Shown here: positions 1 to 8,850 of the stretch, piece after piece | Numbering within the stretch: the first letter of the stretch is position 1 | Layout of the letters: each line of letters opens with the position of its first letter | Source of the DNA: Haloarchaeobius amylolyticus | GTDB taxonomy: Archaea > Halobacteriota > Halobacteria > Halobacteriales > Natrialbaceae | NCBI RefSeq assembly: GCF_026616195.1 | Contig: NZ_JANHDH010000001.1 | Location: 1,922,001-1,986,000 of the forward strand | DNA: 64,000 nucleotides | Direction: 5' to 3' | Notes under the pieces: generated by a model | What the model was told of the DNA's origin: nothing | Database searches by the model: none | The model's input: only the letters and a program-made list of their open reading frames with translations | Translations under genes and position numbers: made by a program

Positions 1-245
1 TCGGCGATGTCGGTGTCGGTCTCCCCCGCGTGGAACCGCCGGACGAGCGTGCACAGCGCCTCGTCGTCGAGGTCGGTGCGGAAGTCGTAGCGCTCGCGCA
101 ACTGCTGGACGACCCCGGCCAGCCGGTCGGCCACGTCGCCCCGGTCGGCGAGGGACCCCCGCGAGGCCTCCTGTTCCTCCGTGACCGTCTCCCCGTCGGC
201 CACGTCCATGAAGATGTCCCGGAGCTCCTCGGTCTTCTCGTCCAT
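1..245 (-). CDS. Small acidic regulator-like protein, C-terminus cut by window edge
   Basis: The first 81 residues of a protein running off the left edge. The start ATG is the complement of 243-245. The N-terminus MDEKTEELRDIFMDV and the later RERYDFRTDLDDEAL are typical of short haloarchaeal proteins named conditioned medium-induced protein 4 in databases; that match is from memory and was not searched. The last visible part (LVRRFHAGETDTDIA) reads like the start of a helix-turn-helix that continues outside the window. The gene is divergent from the Fe-S oxidoreductase at 475, with a 229-nt intergenic region shared by the two promoters. The function is unknown. Confidence 0.6.
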   Translation of the reverse strand, partial: MDEKTEELRDIFMDVADGETVTEEQEASRGSLADRGDVADRLAGVVQQLRERYDFRTDLDDEALCTLVRRFHAGETDTDIA

Positions 246-474
246 CGTAAGCCGAACTGTAGGCGATTTTCGGTGAAAAGGACTGCGGTGGTCCCGCCAC
301 ACCACTCAGTGGACGGACACGAATCGGCCGACCACCGCGGCGGCACGCGATTCCAACTGGTGGGTCGCCCGACGGATAAATTAGAAACCCGTTCGTGATT
401 CCCGCAAGACGGGAGCGGGGTACCCCGAACCGGGTGTGGCAAGATTTAAGCCCTGTTCGTCCGGGTGATAGACT

Positions 475-2625
475 ATGACAGTTCCGCTCGCGACGGGCCA
501 GACGCGAGAGACGTTCTGGCAGATCAGCCACGTGGAGGAGGTCGTCTTCTACTTCTTCGCGTTCGCGGCCGTGCTGGCCTTCGGCTGGGGCGTCTACCAG
601 CGTTTCGCCCGGTACACGCAGGGGACCGATGACTGGTTCGAGCGCACGGACCAGCTCGGCACCCGGATCGTCGAGGCGGCGAAGATCGTCGCCTCCAACG
701 AGAAACAGTTCAACCGCGACCTCTACGGCGGGTTGATGCACACGTTCATCATGTGGGGGTTCCTGACGCTGCTCATCGGGACCACCATCATCGGCATCGA
801 CATCGACCTCTGGCAGAAGGCGCTGGGGAACGAACCGTTCCTCTCCGGCCCCTTCTACCTCTCGTACTCGCTGGTGATGGACGCCATGGGCCTGCTGTTC
901 GTCGTGGGCATCGGCATGGCCATCTATCGCCGCTACTGGGTCCGGAACGAGCGCCTGTGGGGCAAGCACACCTCGGCGGAGGACGACCTGTTCATCTGGA
1001 CGCTGTTCCTGCTGGGCGTGGGCGGCTACATGGTCGAGGGGCTGCGCATCCTCGGCCGCGGCGGCGGGAGCGAGTCCTTCCCGAGCTTCGAGATCGTGAG
1101 CTTCGTCGGCTGGTTCACCGCCCGCGTGTTCCAGGCCATCGGCATCTCGCCCGACCTCGCGGCCGACATCTACCCCGCGATGTGGTGGAGCCACGCCCTG
1201 CTCGCGTTCGGCTTCATCGCGCTCATCCCCTACGCGAAGCCGTTCCACATGATCTCGAGCTTCGCGAACGTGGTCACCCGCGACGAGAAGGCCGGCGTGC
1301 GCCTGCCCTCCGTCCCGGCCGACCTCGACGCCGACTCCGGCGCCGAGAGCATCGACCACTTCTCGTGGAAGGAGATCCTCGACCAGGACGCCTGTACCAA
1401 GTGCGGGCGGTGTTCCTCGGTCTGCCCGGCGAAGGCGTCCGGACGCCCGCTCGACCCGCGTGACGTCATCCTCGACCTGAAGCAGTACCGCGAGAACCTC
1501 GATTCGGGCGGCGACGAGAAGACCATCGTCGCCGACGGCGGCTCCTCGGTCATCCAGGCCGAGACGATGGAGTCCTGCATGTCCTGTATGGCCTGCATGG
1601 ACGCCTGTCCGGTCGAGATCGAGCACCTCAAGAGCTTCACGCGGATGAACCGCCAGCTCACCGACATGGGCGAGATCCAGCCCCCGCTGCAGGACGTCTT
1701 CCAGAACGTCATGCAGAAGGGCAACACCTTCGGCGACCCGAACCGCAAGCGCGGCGACTGGACCGAGGACGTGGACGTCGAGGTCGCGGACGCCCGCGAA
1801 GAGGAGGTCGAGTACCTCTGGTACGTCGGCGACTACCCGAGCTTCGACGAGCGCAACAAGAAGGTCGCCCGGTCGCTCGCGACCATCCTGGACGCCGCCG
1901 ACGTGAGCTTCGGCATCCTGTTCGACGACGAGAAGTACGACGGCAACGACATCCGCCGCGTCGGCGAGGAGTTCCTGTTCATCGAACTCGCCGGCCACCA
2001 CGTCGAGTCCTTCCAGGACTGCGACTTCGAGAAGATCATCTGCACCGACCCGCACTCGTACAACACGTTCAAGAACGAGTACCCGGAGGTCGACTTCGAG
2101 GAGTTCGCCGACGACCCGATGATGCCCTTCGAGATCGAGGAGGGCTGGAACCAGGACGGCGAGGTCGACGTGCTGCACTGGACGCAGGCCGTCGAGGAAC
2201 TCGTGCCCCAGCTCGGCCTCTCCGGGAACGAACTCGACTACACCGTCACCTACCACGACCCGTGCCACCTCGGCCGGTACAACGACGAGTACGAGGCCCC
2301 GCGCGAACTCGTGACGGCGACGGGGTGTGACCTCCACGAGATGCCGCGCAACCGCGCCAACTCCTTCTGCTGTGGCGGCGGTGGCGGCGGCCTCTGGATG
2401 GAACTGGAGGAGGAGACCAAGCCCAGCGAGGAGCGCCTGCGCGAGGCGCTGGAGGACACCGCGGCCGGGTCCGAGATCGAGAAGTTCGTCGTCGCCTGCC
2501 CGATGTGCATGACGATGTACGAGGACGGCCGCAAGACCGGCGGCTTCGAGGACGACATCGAGATCGTCGACGTGGCCGAACTGGTCGTCGAGGCCATCGG
2601 CGAGCAGGAGACGGCCGGGCTGTAG
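475..2625 (+). CDS. Membrane-bound heterodisulfide reductase-like Fe-S oxidoreductase
   Basis: A 716-residue fusion. Residues about 20-260 hold several membrane spans resembling the NarI/HdrE cytochrome b-type subunit. Two 4Fe-4S ferredoxin motifs follow: CTKCGRCSSVCP from C307 and CMSCMACMDACP from C368. The C-terminal half carries CCG-type cysteine motifs (DPCHLGRY, and the adjacent cysteines C632-C633 in NSFCCGGG), as in HdrD and GlpC. The likely role is membrane electron transfer between the quinone pool and a soluble partner. The physiological donor cannot be deduced, because haloarchaea lack methanogenic heterodisulfide metabolism. A TATA-like GATTTAAG lies about 40 nt upstream of the ATG. 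The gene appears to be transcribed alone. Confidence 0.85.
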   Translation: MTVPLATGQTRETFWQISHVEEVVFYFFAFAAVLAFGWGVYQRFARYTQGTDDWFERTDQLGTRIVEAAKIVASNEKQFNRDLYGGLMHTFIMWGFLTLLIGTTIIGIDIDLWQKALGNEPFLSGPFYLSYSLVMDAMGLLFVVGIGMAIYRRYWVRNERLWGKHTSAEDDLFIWTLFLLGVGGYMVEGLRILGRGGGSESFPSFEIVSFVGWFTARVFQAIGISPDLAADIYPAMWWSHALLAFGFIALIPYAKPFHMISSFANVVTRDEKAGVRLPSVPADLDADSGAESIDHFSWKEILDQDACTKCGRCSSVCPAKASGRPLDPRDVILDLKQYRENLDSGGDEKTIVADGGSSVIQAETMESCMSCMACMDACPVEIEHLKSFTRMNRQLTDMGEIQPPLQDVFQNVMQKGNTFGDPNRKRGDWTEDVDVEVADAREEEVEYLWYVGDYPSFDERNKKVARSLATILDAADVSFGILFDDEKYDGNDIRRVGEEFLFIELAGHHVESFQDCDFEKIICTDPHSYNTFKNEYPEVDFEEFADDPMMPFEIEEGWNQDGEVDVLHWTQAVEELVPQLGLSGNELDYTVTYHDPCHLGRYNDEYEAPRELVTATGCDLHEMPRNRANSFCCGGGGGGLWMELEEETKPSEERLREALEDTAAGSEIEKFVVACPMCMTMYEDGRKTGGFEDDIEIVDVAELVVEAIGEQETAGL

Positions 2626-2683
2626 GCGGGCGGTTTCTCACACCACCACAAGGGTTTCAGCCTCGCTTCGAGCACGTCCAGCC

Positions 2684-3250
2684 ATGCGCACCGTCAGAAC
2701 CGCCCGGTCCGACGAACCCGGCGCGCTCCTCGCCTTCGTCCGCGAGTACGTCGGCCACGAGGAGTCCCACGACTCGTTCCAGCGGAAGTACGAGCAGTGG
2801 CCCGACCTCTTCGTCGTCGCCCGGGAGGACGGCGACCTCGTCGGCGGTGCCTCGGGGTCGGTGGACGACGGCGTCGCTCGACTGGAGGCCATCGGGGCGA
2901 CGGCGGGCCGCCGCGGCGAGGGCATCGGGACCGCGGTCATCGACCAGTTCCACCAGGGCGCGGCCCGGTACGCCGACGCGGTCACGGTTGCCTCGGCGGA
3001 GAACGTCGAGTGGTTCTACGAGGCTGCTGGATACGAACCGGCGAAGATACTGTTGCAGGTCGAAGACGACGCGCTTCCCGCGGACTACCGGCGCCACGAG
3101 CACTACCTCGGCGAGCGCAGTCCCGAGGAGGGCGTGACCTTCTGCTACGTCGGCTTCGAGGCGTACAGCCAGCGGCTGCGCGACGAACTGAAGGACGAGT
3201 TCGGGGCGTTCGAGGTCAACACCATCTTCAGGAAGCGGCTGCCCGACTGA
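2684..3250 (+). CDS. GNAT family N-acetyltransferase
   Basis: 188 residues with a GNAT fold. The acetyl-CoA pyrophosphate-binding loop is visible as GRRGEGIGTAVIDQF (about residues 74-88), followed by a VEWFYEAAGYEPAKILLQ strand-helix typical of the C-terminal half. The N-terminus MRTVRTARSDEPGALLAFVREYV is a standard GNAT beginning. The ATG at 2684 is the first in frame and follows the upstream gene by 58 nt in the same direction. The substrate is unknown. The C-terminal 50 residues beyond the core are probably a substrate cap. Confidence 0.8.
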   Translation: MRTVRTARSDEPGALLAFVREYVGHEESHDSFQRKYEQWPDLFVVAREDGDLVGGASGSVDDGVARLEAIGATAGRRGEGIGTAVIDQFHQGAARYADAVTVASAENVEWFYEAAGYEPAKILLQVEDDALPADYRRHEHYLGERSPEEGVTFCYVGFEAYSQRLRDELKDEFGAFEVNTIFRKRLPD

Positions 3251-3342
3251 GCGGCTGCTGGACGGGCGAAAACACGAAAACCGGGTCGAAACGAACCACC
3301 AGCCCCGGCGAGCCAGGAAACGAACTCACCGAAGCCGGTCTG

Positions 3343-3543
3343 TCAGAGCCGCTCTTTCAGGTACAACACGGTCGCGACGGCGGTTCCCACACCGAGAACC
3401 GTCGCGACCGGGAGTCCCACCAGCATCGTGGTGCGCGTCCCACTGGCGACCACGACGAGAAGCCCGAAGACGAGAACGCCGGCGAGCAGCCCGACCGTCA
3501 GTATCGAGACGGGTCGAACGCTGGCCCGCGTCCGGGTGGCCAT
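3343..3543 (-). CDS. Small two-span membrane protein
   Basis: 66 residues with two hydrophobic segments (about 14-33 and 40-60) and a basic N-terminus (MATRTRASVRP), so the N-terminus is probably cytoplasmic. No known family was recognised. Its ATG lies one base after the stop of the 3545-3820 gene, so the two are almost certainly co-transcribed. Confidence 0.6.
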   Translation of the reverse strand: MATRTRASVRPVSILTVGLLAGVLVFGLLVVVASGTRTTMLVGLPVATVLGVGTAVATVLYLKERL

Positions 3544-3544
3544 C

Positions 3545-3820
3545 TCAGGCGGTGACTTCCTCGACGTCCTCGAGTTCGATCTCGGCGGACTCGTCGTCGC
3601 CGCCGGCGAGCTTGCGGGCGATGGTGGCCACGGCGACCGAGAGCGCCACGCTGAGCACGGCGAGTTTCAGGGCGCGGCCGGCGCCCGACCCCGAGGACTC
3701 GGTCTCCGTCTCCGCCTCGGCTTCGCGCTCGACCTCCACCGGAATCTCGACGCCCTCGCCGCCGCCGAACTTCGCGCCGTCCATCCGGATCTCGAACAAT
3801 GTGAGCTTCTCGAATACCAT
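3545..3820 (-). CDS. Small single-span acidic membrane protein
   Basis: 91 residues starting MVFEKLTLFEIRMDGAKFG. One hydrophobic segment (ALKLAVLSVALSVAVATIA) is flanked by acidic, Glu/Thr-rich stretches. An ATG three codons upstream is possible, but MVFEKL is the more likely start because upstream DNA is AT-rich promoter (CGATAAAGTATTTAG at about 3834-3848). It is first in a two-gene unit with the 66-residue membrane protein. No family was recognised. The N-terminal EIRMDGAKFGGGEGVEIPV may form a small extracytoplasmic or cytoplasmic beta domain. Confidence 0.6.
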   Translation of the reverse strand: MVFEKLTLFEIRMDGAKFGGGEGVEIPVEVEREAEAETETESSGSGAGRALKLAVLSVALSVAVATIARKLAGGDDESAEIELEDVEEVTA

Positions 3821-3974
3821 ACTTCTCAATACGCCGATAAAGTATTTAGTCGTTGTGCGCCACGTGCTATCTCTGGAGAGGAGTGTACGAGACGTAGGCT
3901 CGCGTGGGTATATCAGTACAGCCCTTCACACGAAAGGCGAAGACCACTCGACTGCGTGATACCACCCTGCCGGC

Positions 3975-4517
3975 TCAGGCGTCCAGCCCGTCCCACTCGT
4001 CTTCGAGCAGGCCGAAGTACCGCATCCCGACGTGCTCGCCGTCGATGAACTCCGACTCGCGGAGGGTCCCCTCGTGGGTGAACCCGAGCTTCTCCCAGAT
4101 GCGGGCGGAGGCCTCGTTCGTGGTGAGGACGCGCGCGAGCACGCGGTGCAGACGACGCTGGTCGAACGCGTGGTCGACCAGCAACGCGGCGGCCTCGGTG
4201 CCGTAGCCGTTGCCGTGGTAGTCGGGGTGGAGCCAGATGCCGATCTCGGCGCTGCCGCGGCGGTCGTCGATGTCGAACATGATGACCATCCCGGCGGGTT
4301 CGTCGTCGTCCACGCAGACGAGGAGGTTCACGCTCTCGTCGTCGGAGATGTTCTCCTCGAAGTGGTGCTCGCTCGCGGCCATCGGGGCGGGCCCGGCCAT
4401 CGTCATCCCGAGGCGGACCTGCCGGATGTTGACGGTCTCGTTGACGAAGTCGAGGTCCTCCTCCTCGACGGTCCGGAGGGTCACGTCGTCGCCGTCGAGG
4501 TACAGCGCGCCCGGCAT
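3975..4517 (-). CDS. GNAT N-acetyltransferase, RimJ/RimL type (second of tandem pair)
   Basis: 180 residues. Hallmarks of the RimJ/RimL-like GNAT subfamily are visible: VTLRTVEEEDLDFVNE at the N-terminus, EIGIWLHPDYHGNGYGTEAAALLVDHAF with the acetyl-CoA loop, and LHRVLARVLTTNEASARIWEKLGFTHEG near the C-terminus. The ATG directly abuts the TAG stop of the paralogue upstream (4518-4520), so the pair is co-transcribed and probably translationally coupled. The likely activity is acetylation of a protein N-terminus or small amine; the substrate is unknown. Confidence 0.8.
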   Translation of the reverse strand: MPGALYLDGDDVTLRTVEEEDLDFVNETVNIRQVRLGMTMAGPAPMAASEHHFEENISDDESVNLLVCVDDDEPAGMVIMFDIDDRRGSAEIGIWLHPDYHGNGYGTEAAALLVDHAFDQRRLHRVLARVLTTNEASARIWEKLGFTHEGTLRESEFIDGEHVGMRYFGLLEDEWDGLDA

Positions 4518-5111
4518 CTACGCGTCCTCCGCGCGCCACTCGTCCTCGAGGATGCTGTACAGGTGGGTGTCGACGTACTCGCCGTCGACGAACTTCGCGT
4601 CGCGCATGACGCCCTCCTCGGTGAAGCCGAGCTTCTCCAGCAGGGCGCGCGAGCCGTCGTTCCACGTGAGGACGCGGGCGCGGATCCGATGGAGACGGAG
4701 CTGGCCGAACGCGTGGTCGAGCGCGAGCGAGACGGCCTCGGACATGTAGCCCTCGCCGTGGGCCGGCGGGGTCAGCCAGTAGGCGATCTCGAAGTCGCCG
4801 GCGGTCTCCTCGCGCGGCCAGCAGAAGACGACACCGACGGGTTCGACCGTCGTGTCGCCGTCCTCCGCGACGTACTGCTCGTTGTAGCCGGTCTGTTCGC
4901 CCTCGACGCAGACGAGGACGGAGAAACCGGGGCCGTCGTCGTCGCCGTCGGGCATGTGTTCGCGCTGCTGTTCGAGGTTCGTCGGACCCGTCATCGTCAT
5001 CGGTCGGCGGATGCGCGGGTCGTTGGAGTGGTCGCGGAGGAACACAGCGTCGTCCTCCTCCATCGTCCGGAGTGTCACGGTCTCGCCGTGGAGGAACGGG
5101 GCACCAGGCAT
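4518..5111 (-). CDS. GNAT N-acetyltransferase, RimJ/RimL type (first of tandem pair)
   Basis: 197 residues, paralogous to the next gene. Both begin MPGA.(F/Y)L.G..VTLRT(M/V)EE, which fixes this start at the ATG complementing 5109-5111 rather than the in-frame ATG 24 nt upstream. The acetyl-CoA loop (PPAHGEGYMSEAVSLALDHAF) and LEKLGFTEEGVMRDAKFVDGEY are both present. It differs from its neighbour by an insertion of about 17 residues (EQTGYNEQYVAEDGDTTVEP) between the central strands. The pair reflects a local gene duplication. Confidence 0.8.
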   Translation of the reverse strand: MPGAPFLHGETVTLRTMEEDDAVFLRDHSNDPRIRRPMTMTGPTNLEQQREHMPDGDDDGPGFSVLVCVEGEQTGYNEQYVAEDGDTTVEPVGVVFCWPREETAGDFEIAYWLTPPAHGEGYMSEAVSLALDHAFGQLRLHRIRARVLTWNDGSRALLEKLGFTEEGVMRDAKFVDGEYVDTHLYSILEDEWRAEDA

Positions 5112-5181
5112 GGCTACGTGTGTGGAACCCATCACAAAAGACTTTCTGGGGCACTGTGAGGCCCTGTCACGGTCGAACCGG

Positions 5182-5880
5182 CTACAGGAAGCCGAGTTCG
5201 AGGATGCCCATCGCGAGGAGCGCGAGGACGACCTCGAACGAGAGTGTCCCGAGCGCCGAGAGCGCGACGAAGTGGCGGTCCTTCATCTCGGAGAGGCCCG
5301 CCGGCACCGTGAGCATCCCGCGGGTGAACAGGAGCGTGTTGCTCATCGGCACGGCGAGCAGGCCCCACTTGCCGAACCAGCCCTCGAACCGGGCGAGCTG
5401 GTCGTCGCTGACCCGGAACCACGGGCGTTCGAGCAGGCGCTCGCGCCCCCAGCGCTTGGCCAGCAGGAACAGCAGGTACTGGCCGATGGTCGCACCGACG
5501 ACCGAGGTCGCGATGATGAGCGCGAACACGGGGAGGGTGTTCGGCGCGATGTCGGTCTCGATGGCGAGGCCGATGGCGACCGGGACGAGCGACTCGCTGG
5601 GCGCGAAGTACAGCAGCATCGCCCCTTCGAGGATGAAGATGGCGAACAGGGCCGCGAGCCAGTACCGCTGGAGCAACACCTCGAAGAAGGCCGCGTCGCG
5701 GTTCAGGAACAACCAGACGCCGAGGATGGCGAAGAAGCCGAACAGCACGAACACGCCGTAGTCGAGCGCGAGGCGACGGGTCGAGTCCCGGAAGTCCTCG
5801 GAGAGCACAGAGGCGACGCCGAGGGGCAGTAGCGCCGCGAGCACGACGAGGGGGAGGGGGAGTGTGGCGGCGACCGTCAT
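5182..5880 (-). CDS. DedA family membrane protein
   Basis: 232 residues with about six hydrophobic segments. The DedA/SNARE-associated core is recognisable: FAPSESLVPVAIGLA, TSVVGATIGQYLLFLLAKRWG and FTRGMLTVPAGLSEMKDRHF. DedA proteins are linked to undecaprenyl-phosphate or phospholipid translocation and membrane homeostasis. The start MTVAATLPLPLV (ATG complementing 5878-5880) is preferred; a longer in-frame extension runs antisense into hemB and lacks membrane character. The gene is divergent from hemB. Confidence 0.8.
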   Translation of the reverse strand: MTVAATLPLPLVVLAALLPLGVASVLSEDFRDSTRRLALDYGVFVLFGFFAILGVWLFLNRDAAFFEVLLQRYWLAALFAIFILEGAMLLYFAPSESLVPVAIGLAIETDIAPNTLPVFALIIATSVVGATIGQYLLFLLAKRWGRERLLERPWFRVSDDQLARFEGWFGKWGLLAVPMSNTLLFTRGMLTVPAGLSEMKDRHFVALSALGTLSFEVVLALLAMGILELGFL

Positions 5881-5998
5881 CGTTCCACACGACCGGGTCG
5901 CGAGGCATATGTGTTCTGTTCGGGCGTGGCCAGCGATGGCCCCCGCCCGGGCCGTGCCGAGCGACGGGACTTTGGGCCGACCCGTCGAAGGTACGGAC

Positions 5999-6979
5999 AT
6001 GGACCTTACCGACAGACCACGCCGCCTGCGCGGCGACGGCATCCGGGGGCTCGTCAGCGAGACGAGCCTCTCGGCGAGCGACCTCATCGCGCCCGTGTTC
6101 GTCGACGCGACGACCGATTCGCGACAGGCCATCGAGTCGATGCCGGGTCACGAGCGCGTCCCCGTCGAGGAGGCCGTCGCCCGCGTCGAGGAGGTGCTGG
6201 CGACGGGCGTCGAGGCCGTCATGCTGTTCGGCATCCCCGAGGAGAAGGACGAACGCGGGTCGCGCGCCTGGGCCACCGGCGGGGTCGTCCAGGAGGCGAC
6301 GCGGCGCATCACCGCGGAGACCGACGCCTACGTCATCACCGACGTCTGCCTCTGTGAGTACACCGAGCACGGCCACTGCGGCGTCCTCGAGGAGCACGCC
6401 CACGAGGACCCCGACCTCACCGTCGACAACGACGCGACGCTCCCCCTGCTGGGGAACATCGCCGTCTCGCACGCCCGCGCCGGCGCCGACATGGTCGCGC
6501 CCTCCGGCATGATGGACGGGATGGTGGGCGCCATCCGCGAGGCACTCGACGAGGACGGCCACGAGGACGTCCCCGTCATGAGCTACGCGGCGAAGTTCGA
6601 GTCGGCCTTCTACGGGCCCTTCCGGGACGCCGCCGACGGCGCGCCCGCGTTCGGGAACCGCCGGCACTACCAGATGGACCCCGCGAACCGCCGCGAGGCG
6701 ATGCGCGAGGTCGCCCTCGACGTGGAGCAGGGCGCGGACGTGCTGATGGTCAAGCCGGCGCTGCCGTACCTCGACGTCGTGGCGGACGTGCGCCGCGAGT
6801 TCGACCACCCGGTCGCCGCCTACAACGTCTCGGGCGAGTACGCCATGCTCCACGCCGCCGCGGAGAAGGGCTGGCTCGACCTCGAGGCGGTCGCCCACGA
6901 GTCGCTGCTCTCCATCAAGCGCGCCGGTGCGGACCTGGTCCTCACCTACTTCGCCGAGGACATCGCCGACCGGCTCTGA
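5999..6979 (+). CDS. hemB: Delta-aminolevulinic acid dehydratase (porphobilinogen synthase)
   Basis: 326 residues of the HemB family, which condenses two 5-aminolevulinates into porphobilinogen. The zinc-type cysteine triad is present (C117, C119, C127 in DVCLCEYTEHGHCG). The two active-site lysines are K199 (YAAKFESAFYGPFR) and K252 (MVKPALPYLD). The start MDLTDRPRRLRGDGIRGLV matches the usual family beginning, so the longer in-frame upstream extension is rejected. hemL (16.1 kb) and the hemC cluster (18.6-21.2 kb) are nearby on the same strand, but the genes are not contiguous. Confidence 0.95.
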   Translation: MDLTDRPRRLRGDGIRGLVSETSLSASDLIAPVFVDATTDSRQAIESMPGHERVPVEEAVARVEEVLATGVEAVMLFGIPEEKDERGSRAWATGGVVQEATRRITAETDAYVITDVCLCEYTEHGHCGVLEEHAHEDPDLTVDNDATLPLLGNIAVSHARAGADMVAPSGMMDGMVGAIREALDEDGHEDVPVMSYAAKFESAFYGPFRDAADGAPAFGNRRHYQMDPANRREAMREVALDVEQGADVLMVKPALPYLDVVADVRREFDHPVAAYNVSGEYAMLHAAAEKGWLDLEAVAHESLLSIKRAGADLVLTYFAEDIADRL

Positions 6980-7047
6980 GTCGGCGCCTGCCTGCGGATT
7001 AATCGGAGGATTCTGGAACGACGGGTGCCGGTACGTTGCGCATAACA

Positions 7048-7065
7048 ATCACAAAAATTCGTGAT
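7048..7065. promoter_or_regulatory. Inverted repeat upstream of the copper-oxidase-like gene
   Basis: ATCAC and GTGAT arms separated by eight A/T-rich bases (AAAAATTC), 14 nt before the chosen ATG of the next gene. The position suits an operator or promoter element. No regulator is evident nearby. Confidence 0.3.
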
Positions 7066-7078
7066 AGATATGCGTGTC

Positions 7079-8848
7079 ATGGCACGAGAGACACACCGCC
7101 GATGGGTCCTGCGCTCCCTGGCGCTCGGCGCGGGCGTCGGACTGGCCGGATGCAACACCGGCCAGCAGACCGAGACGGAGCCCGGGACGGGGACAGACAC
7201 GGCGACCGACACGGGGACGGCCACCGACACCGGAACCGAGACGCAGACCGACGAGGACATGGCAGGCGTCGTCGAGGACCTCACGTACCTCCCGGTCCGC
7301 GACGCCGCCTCGCCCGACGAACTGGTCCAGACGCGGAAGGAGGCCGCCCTGAAGCAGCTGTTCGCGGTCGACGAGGTGACGACGCTGGTCGAGGACGCCG
7401 TCTCCGCGACGGCGTACCACCGCATCTTCGAGGACGTCGACTTCGTCGAGATACTCGCGCCCCACGAGATGGACGTGCAGGGGTCGCTCGACTCTGGGCA
7501 CACCATCGAGTACCGCGACATCAAGCAGGTCCGCGCGCTCGTCCACCGCGAGACGGACGACCTGCTCGCCGTCGACGTCCGGACCCGCGAGCCACACACC
7601 ATCGAGCAGAACTACGACAACATGAACATGGCCACGGTGGAGGCGGCGATGCAGAACGACCAGATACAGCAGGCCCTGGAGGGCAAGGACTGGTTCGTCG
7701 CGGCCTCGGACTACTCCATCATCACGGCGTACTCCGAGGAGTACCCCATCGGGGTCGTCACCCCGGTCCTGTTCAACTGGAACAACGACGAGGGCGACCT
7801 CGTGGCCATCAGCGCGGCGGTGACGACCGGCGACACGAACGAGGTCCTCGGCGTCCAGCGGCCGACGCGCGAGACGACCACCCCGCTGACGGGGGTCGCG
7901 GCGGAGGCCGAGGGCACCGACCCCGGCGAGTACGCGGAGGCCGAGATCGACCCGCCGGGCGACATGGAGCACGAGGACTGGGCCATCAACCGGCCGGCAC
8001 AGACCATCGAGCAGGCCGGGTGGACCGTCGAGTGGGAGAACACGCTCCACGACGCCTACCGTGTGATGGCCTCCTACAACGGGAAGCCGGTGTTCGGCAC
8101 CGAGACGAAGGTCCCCTGGATGTTCTCGGACTACGAACCGTTCGGGCTACAGGCGCCGGGCGTCCCGGAGGGACAGGCGAACTGGCACTTCTGGGACACC
8201 CTCGGGTTCACCGGGCCGGGCGTCATCGAGAAGCACGACTTCGACGGCGGCTTCCGCATCCGCGGGAGCTACCACACCGGGTCGCTCGACCACTGGGAGT
8301 GGCGCTTCGGCCAGAGCTGGGGCCCGTACCGCTACCTCATCGACTGGAACTTCCACGACGACGGCGTCGTGACGGTCACCTCCCGACACCCGACGACCGG
8401 CTTCCGGACGACGAACGGCTACCCGAAGTACACGTTCCACCTCTGCATCGAACCGGGGTACGAGGCCGCGACGATGGCGACCAGCGACGGGAGCGAGTGG
8501 TCGCCCGTCACCGAGGAGACCCGCGTCGACCGGGGCGACGTAGAGGCGTTCCGGGTCGAACGACAGGACGGCCCGGAGCGCCTCGTGTTCGAGCGCCCGG
8601 GCGACCAGAACTACCTGCTCCAGTACGACCCCGAACTGGTCGAGTACGACCAGACGCTCCAGGGCGTCGTCAAGGAGATGCTGGAACACCAGGAGTACCT
8701 CGACCCCGAGAACTACCTCCGCGGGAACTCGGTCGAGGGCGAGAAACCGCTGGTCCGGCTGTACTCCTCGCGCGACACCGGGCAGGGGCTGCACGCGACC
8801 ACGAACCCGTTCATGTTCCGGTTCCGGATGCGCGCGGAGAACTACTGA
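7079..8848 (+). CDS. Tat-exported lipoprotein, distantly copper amine oxidase-like
   Basis: 589 residues from the ATG at 7079 (GTG 7061 and ATG 7070 are alternatives). The signal HRRWVLR ... GLAGC is a twin-arginine lipoprotein signal with lipobox Cys25, followed by a Thr/Glu-rich linker. The rest resembles copper amine oxidases weakly: MASYNGKPVFGTETKVPWMF, then GPYRYLIDWNFHDDG, which can be laid on the topaquinone region (NYDY..DW.F..DG). Y417 would be the cofactor Tyr, but the flanking Asn and Asp are Pro and Arg. The usual His-x-His copper pair was not found. It may be a non-catalytic or altered homologue. It is followed after 2 nt by a blue copper protein gene, which favours a secreted redox role. 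Confidence 0.5.
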   Translation: MARETHRRWVLRSLALGAGVGLAGCNTGQQTETEPGTGTDTATDTGTATDTGTETQTDEDMAGVVEDLTYLPVRDAASPDELVQTRKEAALKQLFAVDEVTTLVEDAVSATAYHRIFEDVDFVEILAPHEMDVQGSLDSGHTIEYRDIKQVRALVHRETDDLLAVDVRTREPHTIEQNYDNMNMATVEAAMQNDQIQQALEGKDWFVAASDYSIITAYSEEYPIGVVTPVLFNWNNDEGDLVAISAAVTTGDTNEVLGVQRPTRETTTPLTGVAAEAEGTDPGEYAEAEIDPPGDMEHEDWAINRPAQTIEQAGWTVEWENTLHDAYRVMASYNGKPVFGTETKVPWMFSDYEPFGLQAPGVPEGQANWHFWDTLGFTGPGVIEKHDFDGGFRIRGSYHTGSLDHWEWRFGQSWGPYRYLIDWNFHDDGVVTVTSRHPTTGFRTTNGYPKYTFHLCIEPGYEAATMATSDGSEWSPVTEETRVDRGDVEAFRVERQDGPERLVFERPGDQNYLLQYDPELVEYDQTLQGVVKEMLEHQEYLDPENYLRGNSVEGEKPLVRLYSSRDTGQGLHATTNPFMFRFRMRAENY

Positions 8849-8850
8849 CG

